This document shows positions 12,601 through 27,600 of a DNA stretch of 64,000 nt, in pieces. The stretch is from Mytilus californianus (lineage: Eukaryota > Mollusca > Bivalvia > Mytilida > Mytilidae). The number at the start of each line of letters is the position of its first letter. The first letter of the stretch is position 1. The notes below the pieces were generated by a model that worked only from the letters and a program-made list of their open reading frames with translations, ran no database searches and was not told where the DNA came from. The position numbers and the translations under genes were made by a program. The DNA is taken from contig NW_026262690.1 in NCBI RefSeq assembly GCF_021869535.1, forward strand, positions 12,883,501 to 12,947,500. Reading direction: 5' to 3'.

Positions 12601-15600
12601 GTAATTGCCTCAAAATTTTAGGAATTAGGGGCCAAAAAGGGGCAAAAAACAAGCATTTTTCTAGTTTCATGACAATAACTTGTGTGTAAGTCTATGAATC
12701 TTTCTGAAATTGTACTACAAGGTTCCATATCACAAAGGGAAAGCTGGAATTGAGTTTGGGGGTAATTGCCCAAAACGTTTAGGAATAAGGGGCCAAAAAT
12801 AAGCATTTTTATACGCCCGTTTACGGGACGTTTTATGGTATACTGTTGTCCGTCTGTCTGTCCGTCCGTCGTCAACATGTCGGACATTAACTTAAAAACA
12901 CTTTAACCAATTTGCATAAAACAGTGGTGAATTGTTTATATCTATTGACGTGAGCTCCCTTTCGTTTTTTATAAATTTTAGATTTTACGTTTCCGAGTTA
13001 TGGGGTTTTATTCATTAAAAAAAGGGTGATTTTCCAGTTTTCGGACAATAACTCAAGAATTCTTTCACCAACTTGCAAGAAACTGTGGTGAATTGTTTAT
13101 ATCTATTGACATGAGCTCCCTTTCGATTTTTATGTATTTTAGATTTTATGTTTCCGAGTTACAGGGTTTTATTCATAAAAAAAGGGGGATTTTCCAGTTT
13201 TCGAACAAAAAATCAAAAATGCTTTCAGCAGTTCTTATGAAACTTTTGTGAACTGTTTATATCTATTGATGTAAGATCCTTTTAGAATTTTATAAATTTT
13301 TCATTTCTGAGTTATGGGGTTTTAGTCATTAAAAAAGGGGGGATTTTCCAGTTTTCCGAAAATAACTTCAGCAGTTCTTATGAAACTTTGGTGAATTGTT
13401 TATATCTATTGATGTAAGCTCCGTTTAGAATTTTATAAATTCTTTATTTATCATTTCTGAGTTATGGGGTTTTATTCATTAAAAAAGGGGGGATTTTCCA
13501 GTTTTGGGACAATAACTCACAAATGCTGTCAGCAATTCTCATGAAACTTTGGTGAATTGTTTATATCTATTGATGTAAGCTCCCTTTACATTTTCATAAA
13601 TTTCTAATATGACATTGAAAATCAATTGAACTTTATTTGTTTATAGTCTGACAACAGATTTACTAAGTATTGCGCAACAGCACAGTGTATTGCACAACAG
13701 CAAGAAATCTTTAATTGAATATAAATTCAATTCATATAACCAATTTCAAATTCTTTGACTACATTCATTCAGAAACCTATAATATGTCAAATATTTAATT
13801 ACAATCCAAATTCAGACCTGTATCAAGCTTGAATATTGTGTCCACTTTTGCCCCAACTGTTCAGGGTTGGACCTCTGCGGGCGTATCCAGCTGCGCTCAA
13901 CGAAGCAGTTTATTCTAGTTTCCAGACAATAACTTGTGTTCAAGTGTATGGATCTCTCTGAAATTGTACTGCATGGTTCCATATCACAAAGGGAATACTT
14001 GGATTGATTTTGGGGGTAATTACCTCAAAATTTTAGGAATTAGGGGCCACAAAAGGGGCAAAAAACAAGCATTTTTCTAGTTTCATGACAATAACTTGTG
14101 TGTAAGTCTATGGATCTTTCTGAAATTGTACTACAAGGTTCCATTTCACAAAGGGAAAGCTGGAATTGAGTTTGGGGGTAATTGCCTAAAACGTTTAGGA
14201 ATAAGGGGCCAAAAATAAGCATTTTTCTAGTTTCCAGACAATAACTTGTGTTCAAGAGTATGGATCTCTTTGAAATTGTACTGCAAGGTACCATACCACA
14301 AAGGGAAGGCTGGGATTGATTTTGGGGGTAATTCCCTCAAAATTTTAGGAATTAGGGGCCATTAAAGGGCAAAAAAACAAGCATTTTTCTTGTTTCAGGA
14401 CAATAACTTGTGTGTAAGTATATGGATCTTTATGAAATTGTACTACAAAGTTCCATATCACTAAGGGGCAGACCAAGGGAAAGCTGGGTTTGAGTTTGGG
14501 GGTAATTGCCCTAAGTGTTTAGGAATTTGGGGCCAAAAAGGGGCCAAAAAACAAGCATTTTTCTAGTTTCCAGACAATATTTTGTGTTCAAGTGTATGGA
14601 TCTCTCTGAAATTGTACTGCAAGGTACCATACCACAAAGGGAAGGCTGGGATTGAGTTTGGGGGTGATGAATCATAAGGAGGGATTTTTTTTTCCCTTAA
14701 ATTTTCCATTTTAAATTGGTTATTTCTGATTTATCTATAAAAGCAAATAATAATGATATGGTTTGAATAGGTAAATTTTTTAAGTTCTTAAACCACATTC
14801 ATTCTGTGTCAGAAACCTATGCTGTGTCAAATATTTAATCACAATCCAAATTCAGTGCTGTATCAAGCTTGAATGTTGTGTCCATACTTGCCCCAACTGT
14901 TCAGGGTTCGACCTCTGCGGTCGTATCAAGCTGCGCCCAGCGGGCATTTTATTTTATTATAACATTGTTTAAAATCTGCTCATTCCATCTCCATTTCACG
15001 TTTGTTTGCCTTTTCCTTCATCACGGTTTTTCCCTCGCACTTGTGCTGTGTGATTGCCAAAGTTCAAACCAAAGGTGACCCAGTCTGAATGTCCTTTATA
15101 ATAAATTTGTAAAACTGGTTTCAAAAACTCTTTTTAATTTATTAAGTAGTATTTCGAATAATAATATAAGGTTCCTACAGTTATTTGTTATGAATTGTCT
15201 TTTAATGTTAATTAGAATGAGTAAAAAGTATTTAAAACAATAAACATCTTTTCATAGGTCTTCATTATTCCTAGTCCTGTTTCACTTGACATGACAGATT
15301 ACATGTATGTACAGATGAAAAGACTTGCCATCAAATTTGGCATGTGCCAACACAATTTTTAATTATACACTGACTGTCCTGGCAGATTTTTTAATATTGT
15401 GTTGTATAAAATACTAAAATTTCATATTTTCAAAAAGCTTATACTTCAAACTTTATAATGAAATCAGGGTTCTCACAAAGTCAAAGGCAATTCTATGAGT
15501 TCTGGACTCCTCATTTTCAAAACTGATGAGTCCAAAGATTGTAAAATGTTACATCGACTGAGCATTAAAATCATCGTTTTATACTATAAGTTAAAAAAAT

Positions 15601-18600
15601 TATCTGAATTTAATGTCATTTCCTTGCTCAATTTTGTATCAGGGACTGAAATGATAAAACTTAATACTGTAAAATGTCATCTTCACACGGTTGGACTTGC
15701 CATGGCCAAAAATGATGAGTCCCAGGACTCGCCTTCAAAAATCTTTTGTGAGAACCCTGGAAATAATAAATTCATGCCAGACATGCATTTTAAAGAATAT
15801 ATTCAATGTTATACTTCGATTTTGAACAAATTTCTTGAAAAGTTCAGACATAATAAGCTACAAATGTACTCTCCTAGCATATTTTTTTACTTTTAAATCA
15901 CAACAAAATTATGGATTTTTGGAATTGTTATGTCTTCAACTTTATAATAGTATCAAAATATTATGCCAGACAACATGGCAAATCGTTCTGCAGAAACTAT
16001 TTCATTTATAAATAAAACAATTGGCAATTTCCTGTCATTTATACAACATATCAAGGTAATAGGCTACTGTCCTGGCAGATTATTTTTGGATTAATGAAAT
16101 ATAAGTTCATTAAATTTTATATTTTCATAAAGCTTATACATTTTTTGTTCTTTAAACTTTGCAATGGACATGCATTTTCTAGCATATATCTAACTTTATA
16201 TTCTAATTTTAAACAAATTTCTTCAAAAGTTCTGAGGGCCTCAGTGGCCTAATGGTCTGCTGAATCTGGCACATGGAAGGTGTGTTTAACTCCACTCTTC
16301 ATCGACTAGGATTATCAGTTTTCCTACTGATGGTCATTGTTCTCTGCAGGCACTCTGGCTTTCTCCACTAATAAAAACTGACAGCCACAAAATAGAATAA
16401 TAGTGCTTAAATTGGTGTAAAACACCAATTAATCAAAAGTTCTGATGTACAAAAATGTATGTAATAGGCTACTGTCCTGGCAGATTTATTTACCTTTAAG
16501 AGATGATGATTGATTATGAATTTTTGGAATGATTATGCCTTAAACTTTATTATCGTACAAAAATATTATGCCAGACAGATGTTTTGTAGAAATTATTTCA
16601 ATTATAGGTAAACATTCCTAGGAAATTTACACCATTTTTTTCTTAATATGTAACCATTGGTAACTTTCCTGGCAGATTTTTCATAACTTGTTAATTTTTA
16701 TTTTTGAAAACTATATAAATAATATAAGTACATATTCTGTTCTTTGATATATAGTTTGAATTTGTCAATATGTTGAGTGAAACAAAATTTACAGGTGAAA
16801 ACATATCGAAAATAACTTTCCTGGTTTTATCTGTTCTGTTAATAGACCTTGCCTTAAGAAGGAGACTCTTTAGCATGTTTAGTAAATGTTTAATTTATCC
16901 TAATTGAAAATCATAAACTAAGCACTATCTTAAAGTGAATTACATTTGTATATGAGGCAGTTGCCACCTGCAAAGGAGGATGAAGTCCATTTTATTTTGG
17001 AAATCTCATATACATGTACATGTACATTTGTACATTGTATAAAATCAGATACACAAGTACAATGTACATGTACAGTAGAGGAGTCATGTACATACACATT
17101 GTAGATATATTTTTATGGTCAATGATTGAATTTAGTAGTGTCAATCCCTATATACATGTAATGACCAAGTTCATGTGTGTGATTATGACCCGTGTATATA
17201 GCAAATCCCAAATACACTGTTTGGTGGTGCGCCTGACAGAGGACGAATGTACAGATAAGAGCCAGATCCAGTACATATCTGATATACATATACATGTATG
17301 TATACAAAGTTGCAGGAAATTGTATGTTTTACAGCATGTTAGCCCTGTCTACTGCATCAATATGCAAGTGCAAATGTTCTCTGATCACTCTTTATAGTAG
17401 ACACATTGACTGCAATAAATTCTATGCTGGAAGAGGCTGAATCCTGGGTAGTTCTTTGGAACCTCTCAAGTAAGTATGTAAATTTTATTTTAAGTTGGTA
17501 TATACAAATGTATGTACACAATATAATCACAACATGAGGTCTGTAACCAACAATGAATAGATCATTAGTTTCTAAAAAGGTGGACGTCAATATTAAAATG
17601 AAAGTATGTTTGTGTCAAAATGGTTAAGTAATTTATGTGTGACATACTTAATTATAAGCCTTGTATGTGTTTTATGACTTTTCCATAATAAAAAATTATC
17701 CAAAAGAGTTGTGATCAATATTGGTTGATCAATTTTGATAACTTAGTTATTAACCAATATACTATTGTTGACTGAAAATGATAGCATCACCATGCATTTG
17801 ACCACAGGACATACACAAAGCACTATGACTAGTATGAGACACTGTGGTCCCTGGCACTTTAAAGGTCTGGGGATAGCATGGTATTGAATTTTATTTTTCA
17901 AAGAAATTTGCATGGAAAATTTGATACCATAGTATAAGATATTGTATATATATCGAGGTCTTCAATCATGTTATCAAACAAAGGAGATTTGTAGGACAGT
18001 AGCAATAATGTTGACATAAGTATAGTGAAGATCAAGTTTAAATGTTTCTTATGTGTATTTATACCCAAGGGAAGAGCATACTTGGATCAACTTAATTGTT
18101 TATTTGGTGTATTTATACACTAGGAAGGAACATAATAGGATCTTGGTGTTCCTTTGGTGTATTTAAACACTGGTGTTCCTTTGGTGTATTAAAACACAAG
18201 GAAGAAGCATAATAGGATCTTGGTGTTCCTTTGGTGTATTAATACACAAGAAAGGAGCATAATAGGATCTTGGTGTTCCTTTGGTGTATTTATACACAAG
18301 GAAGGAGCATAGTAGGATCTTGGTGTTCCTTTGGTGTATTAAAACACAAGGAGGAGCAGTGTTCCTTTGGTGTATTTATACACAAGGAAGAAGCATTATA
18401 GGATCTTGGTGTACCTTTGGTGTATTTATACACAAGGAAGGAGCATAATAGGATCTTGGTGTTCCTTTGGTGTATTTATACACAAGAAAGGAGCATTATA
18501 GGATCTTGGTGTTCCTTTGGTGTATTTATACACAAGGAAGGAGCATTATAGGATCTTGGTGTACCTTTGGTGTATTTATACACAAGGAAGGAGCATAATA

Positions 18601-21600
18601 GGATCTTGGTGTTCCTTTGGTGTATTTATACACAAGAAAGGAGCATTATAGGATCTTGGTGTTCCTTTGGTGTATTTATACACAAGGAAGGAGCATTATA
18701 GGATCTTGGTGTTCCTTTGGTGTATTTATACACAAGGAAGAAGCATTATAGGATCTTGGTGTTCCTTTGGTGTATTTATACACAATGAAGGAGCATTATA
18801 GGATCTTGGTGTATCTTTGATGTATTTATACACAAGGAAGGAGCATAATAGGATCTTTATGTTCCTTTGGTGTATTTATACACAAGGAAGGAGCATAATA
18901 GGATCTTGGTGTTCCTTTGGTGTATTTATACACAAGGAAGGAGCATAGTAAGATCTTGGTGTTCCTTTGGTGTATTTATACACAAGGAAGGAGCATAATA
19001 GGATCTTTATGTTCCTTTGGTGTATTTATACACAAGGAAGGAGCATAATAGGATCTTGGTGTTCCTTTGGTGTATTTATTTGTCTTGAAACCTTAACTCA
19101 TGTAATCAATTTTTGAAACAAACATTTATGCTACATTATATAACCTAAATGTAAATTTCCAAGTGTTGTATCTAACAACTTTTGGTTAATATATATTTTA
19201 AATCTGTAATTGAATATTAAAAAAATACTGAGAAAAATCCAGTTCAGTAAATCAATATTTTTTTGGAGCATGAAGTAAATAGTAAAATGAAGGTTTGAAT
19301 GCTTTAGTAAAGCAAAAATTATTAAAAAAAGAAAACACATGTACATATATCAAATATTGCTAATAATAAGTTATGTACTAGAATGTAGTAAGCAAGTCAT
19401 TCCCATTTAACATTGACTTGAACATATTTGAAATATTTTTGTTTCTCTTGTCTTCCACAGTTTTGAACAAATCAAGGTTATTGAAATTGTCAAGACAGGA
19501 CATTCAGATCTGAGTACATACATGTAACTTATGAAAACATTTAAATATTATAAAAGGCAATTACATGAAATAAGGTTCATAGACAAGTGTGTTACATATT
19601 CAGGTGACTTTTGAAATCTTCCTCACAACATTTAAAGAAATCTTAAGAATTGAGAATTTTTAAATATTGATACTTATGATAGTTTGATTTTGACTGTTTT
19701 AATTGAGAGTCAACTGACTTTAGATCAATAGTCCAGAATACTACACTGATTTGTAACATATATCATTTCTTTAACAAGGATTCTAAGATATTGTAGACAA
19801 GACTGCTAGCTTCGTTGCCAGAAATGGACCTGAGTTTGAGAGCAGAATCCGTCAGAATGAAATTAACAACCCTAAATTTAATTTCCTACAACAAAGTGAC
19901 CCATACCATGCTTATTACCAGTATAAAGTGAAAGAGTTCAAGGAGGGCAAAGGTAGATTGTTTTACAAGTACAAAGTCCCAGAAAACAACAGTCATGAGA
20001 AGCTTGTTATGTTATGTTTTTACATTTATGATACTGCATTACTATAAACAAAATTATAATGGAGTGTATGTTTATCATGCAAAAGAAAAACAATGATTAT
20101 TAAAGATTTGTCTAAAAATTATAGAAGAAAGGTTTTAGCCAAGACTTATAATAGCAATTAAACAAACTGAAAATTTTCAAAAAATCAATATAAAGACAGC
20201 ACCAGATAATATAATAACAAATGAGTGACAAGGCATAGGTAAATGTAGCAAGTGGAAATAAGATAAATAATTTTTGACTCTTCTTGAAGGAATCGAAAAG
20301 TGAAGCTTGGGCATGTACGTTTTTGTTGGCGGTTTCAAGAATTTGTTAAAATTTGTGATTTAATAGGTCAGTTTTATAGGGAACCACTAATGGTAAATAA
20401 ATGATATTTGGTTTGCAGTTGTATTAGTATTAGTAAATCTCATTTCCATAGAGATTATTTAGCCCTGCCTCCGTAGTCATGGTCTATGGACTCTAAAACA
20501 ATTGCTTAAGTTTAATTGTTAAATTATTTCTATTTTAATTTCAACTTATGCATTTTACTATCAAAATTAAACAGTGAGACATATCTCTGTATCAACAGTT
20601 TATGAAACAGGTTAAGGTTTGCATTTGATAAACTATTTATCCTTATTGTTTTAGCTCAAGAACCAGCTGTTCCAAAGGTAAGTTATAACTGATGATAAAA
20701 GATTATTTTCTTAAATAAGTTACAAAGATAAATCTTGCCCTGGTTATCTGCATATACTAAAGATGCATTCAATCAACTAATATAGTAAAATAGTAAAATT
20801 CAGCATTGATGACATTGTTATTTTTTAATGAATACTTTAGAAGATCATTTATAAATTGGTTTTTCGAGAAAATGGCCTTGGACTTGATGGAGGAAGTAAT
20901 AGTGTGACCTTATTTTTTAACAGCTAAGTAAGTTTGAACATAAATAATGGAAAAACAAAGGAAATGAAGTGTGCATCCACGACACCAAGTCAGTACATGC
21001 ACAGCAAAAAAAAAACCAAAAGGCAAAGGAACAGCACTTTTATTGCTGTTCTTCATCTCAAAGTCACAGTGAGGCCTTCAACACGGAGCAAAAAAACTCT
21101 CACCGCACTGCAAGTTTAAGACGGCTCCTAGCACTGGCTTGAGGGGAATTCTTTGCAAAAATAATTTGGATAGACTTTGTAAGATGTAACACCACCAAGT
21201 CAGGCCCTGTCTATTTATGAGGGCCTCAGGGAAGATTAGTTTTATAGCTAACTGTGTAACCCTCTTTAAATCAAGAATTATTATTATTATGGTCAAAAAA
21301 GAACATTCAGGAAAGTAGTACATATTAAAAACAAAATAGTTCCTAGGTGTAAATATAAAACTTTTAGAATATATTTTAGTGATTAAGGTATCAGATGAAA
21401 GGTGAAGGACTGGTGATCCTTGTAGAACACATTGACCTGATAATTTTGAATAATACAAAAGTATTTGAATGAATTCTAAAATTGAGGGCATATATTGCGT
21501 GTTTCTCAGATATTAAGTACCTGTTTTGGTGTATTCAAAATTCCGGCTAAAAATTACGGTTGCATGTATGAAAAACGGTATACTGATCCCGCCCCCATAA

Positions 21601-24600
21601 AATGTTTGAAATTGAAAAACTAAAATACATACTTTGGTGACCTTCGGTTGTTGTCTGCTATTTGGTCGGGTTGTTGTCTCTTTGACATATTCCCCATTTC
21701 CATTCTCAATTTTATTTAAATGTTTAAATGATATTAAACATATTTTTTAAAGATGTCACAATTATAAGAATATAACTAAATGCCAATTAAGGTTGAATTG
21801 AAATGACAATAATAATTAAATAATTTGCAATTAGATCCTGTTTATCTTTTATTACAATAACAAATTAACATAGGGTTAACTGTTTTTAAAGGCAGTGCTT
21901 TAATGCCTTTCTAGTTGCCGTGTTAATCTTTCTTTCCGCGATATCCAACTTATCTACGTGGGGGGTCATTAGGCTCCAAGTAGATCCGGAAAATGTTGAT
22001 TCTCTCCTCTTCTTATTGTGATATAAAATGTTTTTTGTTTCATTTCATTTACATTGGGAAATAGAGAAACGATCATTGTGTTTTGTTAGTTTTAAAAACT
22101 TTTGATATATTTGTATTTTTCATTATAAGCAGTCAACCGATTGACAAACTAGAATTATTTGAATTCCGTGTGGAAAGAGGTCGGGTTAATTTCGAGTGTT
22201 ATCTGCAATCTAGATGTTTATAAATCATTTCAGTCGTTGATATAATAATTAAAGGTCGACTGAACATGAATTATATTATACAATTTAAAGCGCATTTCTG
22301 TTTATGCACGCGAACCCGTCTAACGTTATTGTTATTTCGCAGTTATATAAAGTAGCAAATTATCGTTCCTGAATAGGTGGCGCCGTGGTAGCCGATCCTG
22401 TTCTTCAATTTCCGGTTTCTGCACTGTGCAACTATTACAGTTGCATTTTTAATTAACGATGCCAAGTACTTGTTGTTGTGTACCTGGATGTCATTAAAGA
22501 GGAGGACATGCATTTCCAAATGACTTAAAAAGAAGGAAAAGTTGGATCAACGCCATGGCCCATACGCAGATTGGACGAGAACATGATGAAATCGTGGAGT
22601 CCATCTCAATCAGCTGTTGCATTGTTTGCAAGGCACATTTTACTGAAAAAGACTGCGTGCAGGAAACTGTTCATGGTAAAACTCTATTTTCTTTTTAAAA
22701 TATATAGTTATATATGTAATCGCCATGCGAAATAACCAAAGTCTGTTTACAACCGCAATTATCGTTTTAGAATAAAAGGGGGTGGTTAATTCAAGACGTC
22801 ATAATTTTTTGGATTACGATTCAATGTGATCTGTTTGAGATTTTTTGGTGCTTGCTACAATTATAGTGATTTCTTACAAGAGGTATATCATACTGAGAAT
22901 TATTTTAGCAGTAATTATGCTAATGTAGTAATGACAGGAATGCATAAGCTATGCCTCATAGACTTTCTTGAAAAATATCAATGACAATGTTAACAGGAAC
23001 AAAATGACATGCTCTCATCTATATTATAGTTATTTAGGTACAAACAATGTATGTTTGTTGCATACGTCTCTCATTGTTTGTCCTTTGGATTTACATAACA
23101 TACATTTTGATGTACATTGAATCAGGCTAACATATTTTTATCCAGATTGTAATGAGTAAATCTAGTTAATATTTTGCCAGGTAGTATAAAGTATGCATTG
23201 CTAATGAAAGTTCATTTAATTATCAAAAAAACTAATGTTTTATAACCTTTTTCAGGGTGCAAACCCACCATACAGAGACTTAAGTCTACTGCCATTCCCA
23301 GCCTATTTTCCTGGACAAAGCAAGAGACTGAATCGTCCGCAAAAAGAAAAATCAGGGCAGTTTCCTGTGAAAACAAAAGAACTAAACTTGATGAATATTG
23401 TAGTAGAAATCTAGAGGAAAGTTTTGATTGTAAAGTTGGTTTTCCTGAAGAAGTCATTCATACTGCAGACATGATTTATGACTGTCCACCACCAACTGCC
23501 GAGCTAATGTTGAGCTTCACAGATGGAATTACGCAAACACCATCAATGCCTATATTTTCAGCAGAGAATTTTGACATGAAGACATGTGACACAGCCATGC
23601 ATTTATATACCGGTTTAGAGTTGTAACTTGTATACTAAATTTTTATTTGTTTTGACCACACTTGGTCCAGCAGCACATTGTTTGAGATACATATATTTTC
23701 AAATTGATAGGGTGTCATTTGAAAATCAGTTTTTTTATGACTTTGATGAAATTGAGGCATTATACAACCAACTTTGAACTTTCTTGATTGAAACTAGTGT
23801 TAAGAATATTGTGTAAACATGGATTGTTTTTATGTCTAAACAGTGGCGTGAGGCTAACACTTGGCCATTTAGTGGTTTAGTCAGGTATTTTTCGCCATCC
23901 AACTTCAAATTAAAGTTTCCTACAACTTGGATTATTATTGACAGCACAGAATATCCCGTGATAAAACCTAAAGCTCCTAGAGCTCAGGCAACCTTTTCAT
24001 CATATAAAAACAGAAACACTGAAAATACTTGTATGTTCGACTCCTGGTGGTTTAGTCAACTATGTCTCTAATGCATATGTTGGTTGTACCAGTGACTGTG
24101 AAATAGTTGAAAGATGTAGAATAGTTCAATTATGTGATCCAGGTGACAGTGTGATGGCAGACAAAGGTTTAAATGTGCATGATTTGTTTGCTCACTTTTT
24201 TCAAAAAAAGAAACAGAATTAGTTCCAAAACTCTTATACGGGATAGAAAAGTCTCCAATTAACACATGCACATAGAGCTAATTATTGGACTTGGCAAAAC
24301 ATACAAAATTCTAATAAATCCTATGAATGGAACTGAAACAAAACTTTCATCTGAAATAACATTTAGTTGTTTTATGTTGTGTAATTTTAGAACTTGTATT
24401 GTGCCAAAGGATGCATAAATAAAAGTGACGCAATGAAGTTTGTTCTGATATATATATATAAATATTATTTACAATTACATGCACATGTAAATTGTAATGC
24501 ATATAAAAATAAGGAGATGTGGTATGATATTCAGTGAGTTTATCGAACCAAAGTGCATAAGAAATGGGTAAAGCAGTTGCAGGTGTTACTGTCACCGTGC

Positions 24601-27600
24601 AATCTCCAACAATTAGAAAAACTTGTACCGTGTAAAAAATTTCAGAGATCTTACAACTAAGTTTTGTTGTCTCACCTTGACTTTGGTGAATTGTTTATAT
24701 TTGTTGATGTAAATATAAAAAAGAAGATGTGGTATGATTGCCAATGAGACAACTCTCCACAAGAGACCAAATGACACAGAAATTAACAGCTATAGGTCAC
24801 AGTACGGCCTTCAACAATGAGCAAAGCACATACCGCACAGTGAGCTATAAAAGGCCCCAAAATGACAATGTAAAACAATTCAAACAAGAAAACTAACGGC
24901 CTAATTTATGTACAAAAAATGAACGAATAACAAATATGCAACACATAAACAAACGACAACCACTGAATTACAGGCTCCTGACTTGGGACAGGCACATACA
25001 TGTACATACAGAATGTAGCGGGGTTAAACATGTTAGCGGGATCCCAAACCACCCCCTAACCTGGGACAGTGGTGTAACAGTACAATATAAGAATGAACTA
25101 TAAAAATCAGTTGAAAGAGGCTTAACTCATCAGATGGATAAATACAAATACAAGTGGACGAGGCTGGGTAGTTGTACATCCAAACAACAAAAAGACACTA
25201 AGTACAGATCTGAGAGTACTCGCATTTACTGACAGCTAGTTCAAAGCCACTAACAACTGATAAAAAAATCTTGCATCTAAGACTAAATTATCAATCCGTA
25301 AGCTCCCTTTAGAATTTTATAAATTTTAGATTTTACATTTCTGAGTTATGGGGTTTTATTCATTAAAAAAGCGTGGATTTTCCAGTTTTTGGACAACAAC
25401 TCAAAAATGCTTTAAGCAGTTCGCATGAAACTTTGGTGAATTATTTATAGCTATTGATGTTATCTCCCTATTGATTTTCATAAATTTCAAATATGACATT
25501 GAGAAGAAATTGAACTTTATTTGTTTATAGTCTGGCAACAGATTTATTAAGTATTGCACAACAGCACAGTGTATTGCACAACAGCAAGAAATCTTTAATT
25601 GAATATAAATTCAATTCATATAATCGATTTCAAGTTCTGTGACTACGTTTATTCAGAAACTATAATATGTCAAATATTTAATTTACAATCCAAATTCAGA
25701 CCTGTATCAAGCTTGAATATTGTGTCCATTTTTGCCCCAACTGTTCAGGGTTGGACCTCTGCGGGTGTATCCAGCTGCGCTCAGTGAATCAGTTTATTTC
25801 TTAATTAAGAACTCCTTTTTGTCAAGCCTGAAAGCTCGACATAGGGATAGTGATCCGGCGGCGGCGTTGGCTATCTTCTTAAAAGCTTTATATTTTAGAA
25901 GGTGGAAGGTCTGGATGCTTCATACTTTGTATATATGGATGCCTCATGTTACGAAGTTTCCGTCAGTCACATGTCCAATGTCCTTGACCTCATTTTCATG
26001 GTTCAGTGACTACTTGAAAAAAAAGTTAATATTTTTTGTAATGTTAAATTCTCTCTTATTATAAGTAATAGGATAACTATATTTGGTATGTGCGTATCTT
26101 GCAAGGTCCTCATGCCCGTCAGACAGTTTTCACTTGACCTCGACCTCATTTCATGGATCAGTGAACAAGGTTAAGTTTTGGTGGTCAAGTCCATATCTCA
26201 GATACTATAAGCAATAGATGGAAGGACTGTAAGGTGTACATGTCCAACTGGCAGGTGTCATCTGACCTTGACCTCATTTTCATGGTTCAGTGGTTATAGT
26301 TAAGTTTTTGTGTTTTGGTCTGTGTTTCTTATACTGTATGCAATAGGTCTACTTTATTTGGTGTATGGAATGATTGTAAGGTGTACATGTCTAGCTGGCA
26401 GGTGTCATCTGACCTTGACCTCATTTTCATGGTTCAGTGGTCAAAGTTAAGTTTTTGAGTTTTGGTCTTTTTTTCTAATACTATATGCAATAGTTCAACT
26501 GTATTTGGTATATGGAAATATTTTATGATCTATTTGTCAGTTACACAGGTTTTTTTTTTACCTTGACCTCATTTTCAAGGTCAGTTGTTCAGTTTTAAGT
26601 TTTTGTGTTTTGGTCTGTTTTTCTTAAACTATAAGCAATAGGTCAACTATATTTGTTGTATGGAAGAATTGTTAGCTGTACATGCCTGCCTAGCATGGTT
26701 CATCTGACCTTGACCTCGTTTTCTTGGTTCATTGGTCAATGCTTAGTTTACTTGGTTAATGTTAAGTTTATGTGACAGTTGTAATAAAGCTTTATATTTA
26801 GGACTATCAACATAATATCAATGATTAGTAAAGAAGGCGAGACATTTCAGCATGTGCACTCTTGTTTCATTCATAAATTACTTTATACTTGGAAATATAA
26901 TTTTGCTTGGAGTTATAGTTTCTAAAAAAAGTATTGTCATTGAAAGAGTTGACATGTTGCAATGTACATTTATTCTACATAGTTCTATGGTACCAAATCA
27001 AAAGTTTATATGAAAGAAAGAAGTGAAAGGTTTCCCATCATAGTTTAGTTACATAAATTTTTTTTGTACCTGAGGTCGTTGAATATAGATCATTATATAA
27101 ATAAGGAGATGTGTTATGATTTCCAATGAAACAACTATCATCCATACATTGTACTTACCAGTCACAAACCACATTTGCAAAGTTGAATAAAATACAGTTG
27201 ATAACATTTACTTATTACTAAAAAGAAAATGCCAAACTATTTTAAACAGTATTTGACTATAAACATAGATAAAAAAGATACAAACTGGACATAATGCACT
27301 AGTTCATAAACAAGTGAGAACAATCGCCTTCATATAGTGCTCAGAATATGACATTCATAAAACTTGTTCAATATCATTAGAGAACTCTAAATCTTAAATA
27401 CTGAAAGCCACCTCTGATAAGTACAATGTACTATGCAAGATAATGATATAACTGGACTAAAAATACACACAACCTGTAATTAACTGCCTTTACAGCGCTT
27501 TCACGCTTTGATTGTCTCTTTGTCAAAATGTTGAACAGAGATGTTTTTATCAACATTAAGTTTATCTCACCTTATATACATTAAAAGGAGATTATACAAC

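Larger units (their letters stand above)
21888..27513 (+). mobile_element. Family D composite element (D1), 5.6 kb, in SF3A1 intron 3
   Basis: The 5' end AAAGGCAGTGCTTTAATGCC is a hairpin (AAAGGCA with TGCCTTT). The 3' end carries ACTGCCTTT then a small hairpin (AGCG/CGCT) and TTTGATT. Inside, in order: a broken THAP-DDE transposase, a GGAGATGTGGTATGATTGCC repeat, a family B 3' part, a family E element and an AT-rich tail. The same string of parts occurs at 51615-62836, so the composite moved or was duplicated as a unit. It begins downstream of exon 3 and ends before exon 4. Confidence 0.65.

Noticed and set aside
18050-19079. Regularly spaced repeats resembling a CRISPR array
   Set aside because: The whole 50 bp unit is repeated with no unique spacers, in an intron of a eukaryotic gene; it is a minisatellite.
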